Source of the DNA: Pontibacter cellulosilyticus
GTDB taxonomy: Bacteria; Bacteroidota; Bacteroidia; Cytophagales; Hymenobacteraceae
Direction: 5' to 3'
Length of the DNA: 64,000 nt
NCBI RefSeq assembly: GCF_014306105.1
Contig: NZ_JACRVF010000003.1
Coordinates: forward strand, 62,001 to 126,000
How positions within the stretch are numbered: the first letter of the stretch is position 1; each line of letters starts with the position of its first letter. The notes beneath the pieces were generated by a model. The model saw nothing but the letters and a program-made list of their open reading frames with translations. It was not told where the DNA came from and did not search any database. This document shows positions 38,075-44,825 of this stretch, in pieces. A program made the translations under genes and the position numbers.

Positions 38075-38902
38075 CTACTGCCGCGCAGTTACATAACTCG
38101 ATAGGCTTACACCAGATATTTTCTTCCATTCGCCAAAGCTGGATTGCTTGGAAAAAACGCTGCCACCTATCTTCCCTCCTAGTGCAATAGCTTGTCTATG
38201 TTCATCTTGCTCTGGCAAATACTCAACTCCTATAAAGAAATCCTCCGTCAGGTACAAATCATACTTTGTCAGATCTAAAGTTAGCCAGCCATCTTTCGTT
38301 GAAACCTTCTGTATTATATTTTTCTCCACCAGTCTCTCTCCAGGAGATCCGCTATTATTTTTATAAAAGTTAATGCGGAAAATAGCTGAGTCCAGCACTG
38401 TACTAGCCAGGTAAAAGTGAGCTGAGAGAACCTCTGCCGGCTTGTTCTTTACTTCTATAAAATTCGCAAATTCGAAAACATCTTTCGACTCCTTTTTGTC
38501 AGGCACACCCCAAACTCCAGGCAAGCGCCCGGTAACGCCAAGCTTTCTAATCTTCATTTTGTGGCTTTTGACCACCACCTCCTGCAAAGCCATTGTCTTT
38601 TCGCTGAGTTTAATCTGTAGCGGCTTTTTCTTTACTAACTCCCGCACCGGCACCGACAGCTGCTGATAGCCAATAGCAGAAAATGTGAGCGTATCCTGCA
38701 GGTGCTGCTGTGGTAGCTTAAGTATAAACCTGCCTTGTTCGTCTGAGGCTGTGCCGATGTTCTTCTTGCGGATGCCGATGTTTACATAAGATAAGTTTTG
38801 CCCGCTAGCCTCTGCCTTTACTGTACCAGAAAGGTTTATGTCCTGAGCTTGGGCTAGTGTAAGGGTAAAAACAGATAGTAACGCAAATAGTATTGCCTTC
38901 AT
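38075..38902 (-). CDS. Exported protein with carboxypeptidase-regulatory-like domain
   Basis: 275 residues from ATG 38902 (another in-frame ATG at 38917 adds five residues). Signal peptide about 1-20 (LAQAQ). Residues about 23-100 are a CarboxypepD_reg-like beta-sandwich (LSGTVKAEASGQNLSYVNIGIR...TASDEQGRF), as found at the N-terminus of SusC-type receptors, followed by 'MALQEVVVKS', the usual lead into a TonB plug. No barrel follows; the C-terminal 170 residues are a separate beta-rich domain (FINFYKNNSGSPGERL, DLTKYDLYLTEDFFIGVEY). Such proteins are common and uncharacterised. It is last in a minus-strand run with the two four-cysteine lipoproteins, 20 bases after the second. Confidence 0.8.
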   Translation of the reverse strand: MKAILFALLSVFTLTLAQAQDINLSGTVKAEASGQNLSYVNIGIRKKNIGTASDEQGRFILKLPQQHLQDTLTFSAIGYQQLSVPVRELVKKKPLQIKLSEKTMALQEVVVKSHKMKIRKLGVTGRLPGVWGVPDKKESKDVFEFANFIEVKNKPAEVLSAHFYLASTVLDSAIFRINFYKNNSGSPGERLVEKNIIQKVSTKDGWLTLDLTKYDLYLTEDFFIGVEYLPEQDEHRQAIALGGKIGGSVFSKQSSFGEWKKISGVSLSSYVTARQ

Positions 38903-38922
38903 AGGTGTGGGGTTCATAATGT

Positions 38923-39384
38923 TTAAATTGCTTCTTCCACTTTCACAACTACAGTCTTCTGCTGTGTTGCATTCTCGGTAGTAGGATAAGGATTTATTTG
39001 CAATAGGACAAGTTTATACTTTATTCCGTCAAGGGTGATAGTACTGGAATCCGTCTCGTTGAAGGTCTTGTTTGCACATTGGCCCAGGCATAAGTTCAGG
39101 TTTACCGTCTCGCCGTTTTTCGTCCCAAGGCTAAGGGCCACATCAGCTTTTCCGGCCCACATACACGAAACACCAGTAGGGCAGCGGGAGTCGTTTATAC
39201 TTGCAACCTTTATTACAACCGGATCACCTTCTGCGCCAGACGATCTTTTGGCAATTACCTGCACCGGCACCTCAGGCAACAATTTCAGCTCATCGCCAAA
39301 GTATAAAGCGTTGGGCAACGACACGTTCTGTTTGCACCCCAGAAGCAGGACTACAACAGCAAGTATAAACAACAGCTTTCTCAT
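38923..39384 (-). CDS. Small lipoprotein with four-cysteine signature (copy 2)
   Basis: 153 residues with a lipobox LLLG-C17. The mature part has four cysteines, C68, C74, C99 and C103, in the pattern C-x5-C-x24-C-x3-C, around DSRCPTGVSCMWAGKADV and LCLGQC. The neighbouring 39438 product has the same spacing and the same flanking residues (DSRCP, W-x-G-x-A, PYPTT near the end), so the two are tandem duplicates. The conserved cysteines suggest disulfides or metal binding. I do not recognise a named family. It stands opposite a PepSY/TonB-receptor operon, which hints at metal or haem handling, but that is inference. Confidence 0.8.
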   Translation of the reverse strand: MRKLLFILAVVVLLLGCKQNVSLPNALYFGDELKLLPEVPVQVIAKRSSGAEGDPVVIKVASINDSRCPTGVSCMWAGKADVALSLGTKNGETVNLNLCLGQCANKTFNETDSSTITLDGIKYKLVLLQINPYPTTENATQQKTVVVKVEEAI

Positions 39385-39437
39385 GATCTTTAATCCGCAC
39401 TAATGGAAATATCAGCCAAAGTAACGGATAATAGCTG

Positions 39438-39887
39438 TTATTGGTACTTCACCAGCAGCTTTACAGCGGTTTTTTCTCCGCTTCTCTTTGTTGTGGGGTA
39501 AGGCAGTACTTCTTTTAATGTGATGTTGTAGCGGGTGCCTCCTACTTCTACATCCAAAGTATGTTTGCTTCGAGCAGGCTCCGGACGGCAATCGCCGATA
39601 CACATTTGCACCTGCTTTTCTATCTCTGTTCCGCTGGATGCCTTAAGTATTACATTCGCGTTACCAAGCCAGGCACAGATGGCATCAGCAGGACAACGGG
39701 AGTCGGTTACAGAATGTAGATACAAGGTAAGGGTTTTGCCATTCTCGCCGGTAATGTTTACCCGCTTTCCAAGCTCCACGGTAAACGTCTCACCCATTTG
39801 AGCTTCTGTAGTAAAGTCATCAAATTCATACTTGTTGCATTGCCACAGCAGAAGCATCAAAAGCAGCGGGTACAGGTAGTTTGTCAT
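39438..39887 (-). CDS. Small lipoprotein with four-cysteine signature (copy 1)
   Basis: 149 residues with a lipobox-like LLWQ-C17 (Trp at -2 is unusual, so lipidation is probable, not certain). Mature cysteines C65, C71, C96 and C100 keep exactly the C-x5-C-x24-C-x3-C spacing of its tandem partner, in VTDSRCPADAICAWLGNANV and QMCIGDC. Predicted beta-sandwich. It is first in a minus-strand run of three genes (53 bases to the partner, then the CarboxypepD_reg protein) and is transcribed away from the PepSY/TonB-receptor operon across a 180-base shared promoter region. Function unknown. Confidence 0.8.
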   Translation of the reverse strand: MTNYLYPLLLMLLLWQCNKYEFDDFTTEAQMGETFTVELGKRVNITGENGKTLTLYLHSVTDSRCPADAICAWLGNANVILKASSGTEIEKQVQMCIGDCRPEPARSKHTLDVEVGGTRYNITLKEVLPYPTTKRSGEKTAVKLLVKYQ

Positions 39888-40067
39888 AGTTTTGTAGGCA
39901 GCATTTGTACGGTTTCAAACAGAAGAGCCGCAAAACCTGAAAAAGGTTGCATGGCAAAAATTTGCTCCTGCCTTTTAAACTTTAAATGCATCCTCAAGTC
40001 TGACTTAAATTGGAAAACTCACCCTATTGTATGAACTTGTAAGTCGGAAAACGGCAAAAACCAGAAA

Positions 40068-40622
40068 ATGCAGCCCCACACGAAACAAAAAGTTAACAAG
40101 CTTAGCGGCACCCTGCGCGAGTACCGGGTGTATCACCGCTATGTAGGCTTAGTAATTGGGCTGTTTGTGCTGATCAGTAGTATAACAGGCATACTTTTAG
40201 GCTGGAAGAAAGATGTAGACCTGCTGCAGCCCCCGCTCATAGAAGGACAAACGCCTGACTTAAGCCAGTGGGTTTCGATGGCTGATCTGGCCGCCGCAGC
40301 CTATGCCGGCCTCGACTCTGCCCAAAGTATAAAAGACAACCCTATCGACAGGATTGAGGCCCGACCTGAGAAAGGCATGGTAAAAGTGCTTTTTAGCGAA
40401 GGCTATTGGGAAGTGCAGTTAGACGGTAGTTCGGGAAAAGTTTTATCGGTTGCCCAACGCCACTCCGACTGGATAGAAAAGATCCACGACGGCTCCATTA
40501 TCAGCGACCTGTTTAAACTGGTAAGTATGAATCTGCTTGGCCTGGGGCTGCTTATACTTACCGTTACCGGTGCTACGCTTTGGTTCTACCCGAAGCGAAT
40601 CCGCAAACTCAAAAGCAACTAA
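40068..40622 (+). CDS. PepSY-associated transmembrane protein
   Basis: 184 residues. Topology: a cytoplasmic basic start, membrane helix about 25-46 (YVGLVIGLFVLISSITGILLG), a periplasmic PepSY-like part (about 50-140; GYWEVQLDGSSGKVLSVAQRHSDWIEKIHDG) and a final helix about 152-174 ending in RIRK. His residues in YHRYVG and WIEKIHDG are the conserved ones of the PepSY_TM group, which includes ferric-siderophore and haem reductases. This is the short form with one PepSY unit. It ends 5 bases before the TonB receptor gene, so the two form an operon, probably for iron or haem uptake with reduction at the inner membrane. Confidence 0.88.
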   Translation: MQPHTKQKVNKLSGTLREYRVYHRYVGLVIGLFVLISSITGILLGWKKDVDLLQPPLIEGQTPDLSQWVSMADLAAAAYAGLDSAQSIKDNPIDRIEARPEKGMVKVLFSEGYWEVQLDGSSGKVLSVAQRHSDWIEKIHDGSIISDLFKLVSMNLLGLGLLILTVTGATLWFYPKRIRKLKSN

Positions 40623-40627
40623 CACAA

Positions 40628-43033
40628 ATGAATAAAGTACCGGGGCTGTTTTTCCTGCTCCTGATCATATGCCACTTTTGCCTGGCGCAACAAATAAAAG
40701 TAGTTGACAAAACAACGCTACAGCCATTAACAGGCGTTGTTATTTCGGCTACAGACAAGTCTGTTGTTACAAATGAAAAAGGGCTGGCGGAACTGAACGG
40801 CAGTTTAACCGGCACTTCTCCGCTTAACTTTACTTATGTGGGATATCAGCCCCGCACACTCAGCCTGAAACAGCTACAGGATTTAAACTTTGTGATAGCG
40901 CTAACGCAGCAAAGCTATAACCTGAACGAAGTGGTGGTGTCGGCGGGCAGGTTCACGCAACAACAGCAACTTGTGCCACAGCAGGTTGAGGTGCTAAGCC
41001 GCAGAGAGCTGGAGTTTTTGAGTCAGCCTACTACTGCCGATGTGGTGCAGCAAACAGGTAAAGTGCTGGTGCAGAAAAGCCAGATGGGAGGCGGCAGCCC
41101 CATCATACGCGGCTTTGAGGCAAATAAAGTACTGCTGGTGGTAGATGGGGTGCGCATGAACAACGCCATTTACCGTGGCGGACATCTGCAGAATATCATA
41201 ACGCTAGACAACAGCATGCTCGATCGTGCCGAGGTAGTGTTTGGCCCCAGCTCTGTAGTTTACGGATCTGATGCGCTGGGTGGTGTGCTGCACTTCCATA
41301 CGTTGCAGCCTCAACTGGCAACTGATGATAACAAGCTGATCAAAGGCAGCGCCTTTACACGTTACGCTACAGCTCCAGACGAGAAAACGATTCATGCCCA
41401 GCTAAACTATGGCCGTAAAAAGTGGGGAAGTCTGACAAGTATAACCGTTTCTGATTTTGGAAACTTAAGGCAGGGCAAGAACCGCAAGAGTGAATACGGC
41501 GACTTGGGCATCCGAAATTTCTATGCTGACAGAATAGCCGGCCGCGACACCATGCTGTTGAATTCAAACCCGAACGTCCAACGACCAACAGGTTATACCC
41601 AGTTTGATGTGCTGCAAAAGGTGCTGTATAAACCAACTACAAACATAAGCCATACTTTAAACCTGCAACTGAGCACCAGCACCGATGTGCCGCGCTACGA
41701 CAGGCTAACAGAATATTCTGGAAGTAAACTGAAATTTGCAGATTGGTATTATGGACCGCAGGAGCGTTTATTGACAGCTTATGCTTTGGGGCTTTCTAGA
41801 AAAACCTCTCTTTATGATGAAGCTAAACTGGTAACTGCTTACCAAAGGCTGGAAGAGAGTCGCCATAACCGCCGCTTCGGCAAAAACAACTTGTCGCACC
41901 AAACAGAGCAGGTACAGGTATACAGCTTAAATGCCGACCTTAGCAAAGGTATAAACCAGCACCGACTGCAGTACGGTATAGAGGCTACATACAACGATGT
42001 AAACTCTATAGCTACCGAAGAAAACATTGTATCAGGCGCCATAAAGCTACAGTCGACCCGATACCCCGATGCAGGTTCCAGTATGCACAGTGGCGCCGCC
42101 TACTTTACCCACACTTGGGATGTAAAACCATGGTTGATCCTGAGCCATGGCCTGCGCTATAGCTATGTTGGTCTGGATGCGGAGTTTGAAGACAAAACGT
42201 TTTTCCCATTTTTAGCGGATGAGCTGCAGCAAAGAAACCATGCACTTTCGGGCAATGCCGGTATGGTTATGTTGCCGGGCAATGGCTGGCGATTTACAGC
42301 ACTAGGCTCTACAGGCTTCCGGGCACCAAATGTAGATGACCTGAGCAAAGTATTCGACTCTACTCCCGGAAATGTGATCGTACCAAATCCTGACCTGAAG
42401 CCGGAGTATACTTACAACCTCGAAGCAAGTGCCTCTAAAAGTATTAAAGAGCGCCTGCACCTGGAACTGGTTGGCTACTACACCTGGTACCGCGACGCCA
42501 TCACTACTCAGCCGGTGCTATTTAACGGACAGGATTCTATTGAGTATAATGGACAGCTGAGTCTGGTGACAGCTAATGTAAATGCCGGCAAGGCTTACCT
42601 CTACGGCTACAGCGCCAGCCTGAAAGCCGATGTTACCGAAGCCCTTAGCCTGAGCTCTTCGCTTAACTATACCTATGGCAGAATAAAGCAAAGCGAAGGT
42701 GACATTCCGCTGGACCATGTGCCCCCGCTCTTTGGCCGCACAAGTATAAACTTACAATTAAAGCGACTACGAGCAGAGGCATTTATACTTTACAATGGTG
42801 CTAAAGAGCTGGAAGATTATAACCCAAGTGGCGAAGACAATATAAAATATGCCACACCGCATGGCATGCCAAGCTGGTACACGTTGAACTTACGTGCAGC
42901 TTACCAGCTTACCCCTCACCTACAGCTGCAAGCCGCCCTCGAAAACATCACCGACAGGTTTTACCGTGTGTTTGCATCAGGTATTAGTGCGCCGGGGCGT
43001 AATGTGGTGCTCACTTTGCGGGCAAACTTCTAG
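40628..43033 (+). CDS. TonB-dependent outer-membrane receptor, probably haem/iron
   Basis: 801 residues from ATG 40628; signal peptide about 1-20 (CHFCLA-QQ). A CarboxypepD_reg-like domain (about 23-100) precedes the plug (about 105-225; VVVSAGRF, QKSQMGGGSPIIRGFEANKV, VYGSDALGGV) and a 22-strand barrel ending in RNVVLTLRANF with the terminal Phe. The plug and barrel texture, including FRAPNVDDLSKVFDSTPGNVIVPNPDLKPEY, is that of haem/haemoglobin or siderophore receptors. The PepSY gene upstream supports iron or haem. It would need TonB-ExbBD, which is not in this window. Exact ligand unknown. Confidence 0.9.
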   Translation: MNKVPGLFFLLLIICHFCLAQQIKVVDKTTLQPLTGVVISATDKSVVTNEKGLAELNGSLTGTSPLNFTYVGYQPRTLSLKQLQDLNFVIALTQQSYNLNEVVVSAGRFTQQQQLVPQQVEVLSRRELEFLSQPTTADVVQQTGKVLVQKSQMGGGSPIIRGFEANKVLLVVDGVRMNNAIYRGGHLQNIITLDNSMLDRAEVVFGPSSVVYGSDALGGVLHFHTLQPQLATDDNKLIKGSAFTRYATAPDEKTIHAQLNYGRKKWGSLTSITVSDFGNLRQGKNRKSEYGDLGIRNFYADRIAGRDTMLLNSNPNVQRPTGYTQFDVLQKVLYKPTTNISHTLNLQLSTSTDVPRYDRLTEYSGSKLKFADWYYGPQERLLTAYALGLSRKTSLYDEAKLVTAYQRLEESRHNRRFGKNNLSHQTEQVQVYSLNADLSKGINQHRLQYGIEATYNDVNSIATEENIVSGAIKLQSTRYPDAGSSMHSGAAYFTHTWDVKPWLILSHGLRYSYVGLDAEFEDKTFFPFLADELQQRNHALSGNAGMVMLPGNGWRFTALGSTGFRAPNVDDLSKVFDSTPGNVIVPNPDLKPEYTYNLEASASKSIKERLHLELVGYYTWYRDAITTQPVLFNGQDSIEYNGQLSLVTANVNAGKAYLYGYSASLKADVTEALSLSSSLNYTYGRIKQSEGDIPLDHVPPLFGRTSINLQLKRLRAEAFILYNGAKELEDYNPSGEDNIKYATPHGMPSWYTLNLRAAYQLTPHLQLQAALENITDRFYRVFASGISAPGRNVVLTLRANF

Positions 43034-43127
43034 GCTTCTCTAATCTCTTCTTTTCTACTGCTATAGCCTCTTTCACAAGTTATTATGGCTTGTTCACTCA
43101 CATTTTCACACATCACAGTAAAATTTA

Positions 43128-43178
43128 TTTTACATCATGTAAAAAACACTTGACATATGTAAAATATTCTTTACATTT
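43128..43178 (+). promoter_or_regulatory. Promoter overlapped by a palindromic operator (ATGTAAA sites)
   Basis: Promoter: TTGAC at 43149-43153 and -7 TACATTTG at 43171-43178, with 19 bases between the TTG and the -7 box. Operator: a perfect palindrome TTTTACAT-C-ATGTAAAA at 43128-43144, a second ATGTAAAA at 43156-43163 preceded by ACAT, and TTTACAT at 43169-43175 inside the -7 box. Such an arrangement, directly before an operon that encodes an XRE repressor-like protein, suggests autorepression. Confidence 0.65.
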
Positions 43179-43206
43179 GTATCGAACATTAGCACAAAAT
43201 AAAACT

Positions 43207-43674
43207 ATGAAAAACCGTTTCCTTTTTCCGCACCGTTTTAAGATGATCGGGTGGATCCTTTTCGTGCCGGCCGTTATACTTGGCTTGCTAATTACACTCC
43301 TCGACTACGCTCCTTTTGAGTGGAATGCTACTGTATTTGCTATTTATGATGGAGGTCTGTTTGAGGCCAATAAAGTGATGGCGCTGGTAGAAAACAATGT
43401 GTTTGATGAACTAGTAGGCATTGCTGCCATAGTGGGCGGTTTGCTAGCAGCTTTTTCTAAAGAGAAAGACGAGGACGAGTATATCGCGCAGATCAGGCTG
43501 GAATCTTTGCTGTGGGCCACCTACATCAACTATGGCTTCCTGCTGTTCTCCATTCTCTTCATTTACGGCTCGGGCTTTTACCAGATTATGATCTTTAACA
43601 TGTTCACGCTGCTGTTTATCTTCCTGATACGCTTCAATTTCATACTTTACAAATCAGCGAGGGCCGTAGCATGA
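43207..43674 (+). CDS. Small integral membrane protein of unknown function
   Basis: 155 residues from ATG 43207 (an upstream in-frame ATG at 43090 lies before the promoter and is rejected). Membrane helices at about 12-34, 73-90 and a long pair in 103-150 (LLFSILFIYGSGFYQIMIFNMFTLLFIFLIRFNFILY); a charged cytoplasmic loop SKEKDEDEYIAQIRLESL between them. It overlaps the HTH regulator gene by 4 bases (ATGA). Membrane protein plus 60-70-residue XRE regulator pairs are common in bacteria; the membrane protein is often the regulated target or a sensor. No named family recognised. Confidence 0.75.
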   Translation: MKNRFLFPHRFKMIGWILFVPAVILGLLITLLDYAPFEWNATVFAIYDGGLFEANKVMALVENNVFDELVGIAAIVGGLLAAFSKEKDEDEYIAQIRLESLLWATYINYGFLLFSILFIYGSGFYQIMIFNMFTLLFIFLIRFNFILYKSARAVA

Positions 43675-43871
43675 AGAACAGCATAAAGGTAGAACGCGCC
43701 ATTCACAGCCTTACCCAGGAAGATCTGGCAAAAGAAATAGGGGTAAGCCGGCAGACTATTAACGCCATGGAGGCCAACAAGTATGTACCCTCTACGGTAC
43801 TCGCTCTTAAGATTGCGCGCCTATTTAAGAAGCCGGTGGAGGAGATTTTTGAGTTGAGTGAGGAGGATTAG
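43671..43871 (+). CDS. XRE-family HTH transcriptional regulator (short form)
   Basis: 66 residues that are almost entirely a HTH_3 domain: VERAIHSLTQEDLAKEIGVSRQTINAMEANKYVPST, with recognition helix SRQTINAMEANK, then LALKIARLFKKPVEEIF. No effector domain. Its start overlaps the stop of the membrane protein gene (ATGA), so translation is coupled. The palindromic ATGTAAA sites over the operon promoter are the obvious candidate operator. A terminator follows 9 bases after the stop. Confidence 0.92.
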   Translation: MKNSIKVERAIHSLTQEDLAKEIGVSRQTINAMEANKYVPSTVLALKIARLFKKPVEEIFELSEED

Positions 43872-43880
43872 ATTTAAGTT

Positions 43881-43930
43881 AAAACAGCAGAGGCTTGAAA
43901 ACTATCAGTTAACAAACCTCTGCTGTTTTT
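43881..43930. terminator. Bidirectional terminator
   Basis: Perfect 13-bp stem AAAACAGCAGAGG/CCTCTGCTGTTTT (43881-43893 and 43917-43929) with a 23-base loop, between the convergent HTH and SGNH genes. Confidence 0.88.
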
Positions 43931-44626
43931 CTATTTCAATGCATTTTGTGCCTCTGGAAAAGCTAGCTTTGCCCATTCCAGGTGCATCTTTCCGGAGTAG
44001 TGCAGTCCATCACTAGCTACCAAGCTTCTATCTTCTGCTGCTTTCTCAGAAAAGGATGTGATGTTAACAAAAGTAACATCTGCCTTCTGTGCTTCATCGG
44101 CGGCTACCGCATTAAAAGCCGCAATTTCTTCAGTTATCTGCTCTCTATTAAAATTGCTGCCATATGGCGTTGCAGCCCAGTTAGGTATAGATAGCACAAT
44201 AACATTTGAAGGATCTCCTTTAGCCAGACTAATTGATGTCTGCAACAGTTCTCTGAACTCGGAGCGGTAGGTGCTTATACTTTGCTTCCTGTACTGATTA
44301 TTCACACCAATCATTAACGATACCAAATCGAATTGCTGTTTCAGCCCTTCCTTTCTGATGGCACTGCTAAGTTCTGAGGTAGTCCAGCCGGTACGGGCAA
44401 TGGTATAAGGATTCCCAACATCTACTCCACTTTCACGCAAAAGGCCCGCTAACAATACACCCCAACGATCTGCCTCAGCCACACTTTCACCGATAGTATA
44501 AGAATCCCCGAGGGCAAGATAAGTGTAGGTATGATCTGTATCTATGGCTGGCGCCGGTGTATCTTCTTTGCATCCAAACAAGAAAAGCGGCACAAGCAAG
44601 AACAAAGTATAGAACCTTTGTTTCAT
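43931..44626 (-). CDS. SGNH/GDSL-family lipoprotein esterase
   Basis: 231 residues from ATG 44626, chosen because it begins a proper lipoprotein signal (MKQRFYTLFLLVPLFLFG-C19). GDSL block I is LALGDSYTIGES with catalytic Ser42; block III is in MIGVNNQYR; block V is ASDGLHYSGKMH with the Asp-x-x-His pair. So all catalytic blocks are present. The family hydrolyses esters of lipids, sugars or acetylated polymers; a surface or periplasmic deacylase is the likely role here. Divergent from the second Asp-box protein gene. Confidence 0.88.
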   Translation of the reverse strand: MKQRFYTLFLLVPLFLFGCKEDTPAPAIDTDHTYTYLALGDSYTIGESVAEADRWGVLLAGLLRESGVDVGNPYTIARTGWTTSELSSAIRKEGLKQQFDLVSLMIGVNNQYRKQSISTYRSEFRELLQTSISLAKGDPSNVIVLSIPNWAATPYGSNFNREQITEEIAAFNAVAADEAQKADVTFVNITSFSEKAAEDRSLVASDGLHYSGKMHLEWAKLAFPEAQNALK

Positions 44627-44825
44627 AAGCGAAATATTATTCATCATATGTTATTGTCATAGCAAACCAACTACTATTACTATTACCAATTAGCAGGAAT
44701 CGAGCCAATCATAACAGCGTCTGCATTACCAGTCAATATCATTCTAACTGTAAACTTGCCTCTCCCCTTCCAAATTCACGCACAAATCCTTAGATTTAGA
44801 CACACAAACTGATCTAAACCCTACC

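Noticed and set aside
43090..43206. Longer N-terminus for the small membrane protein
   Set aside because: The extra codons lie over the operator and promoter and encode no plausible signal or helix.
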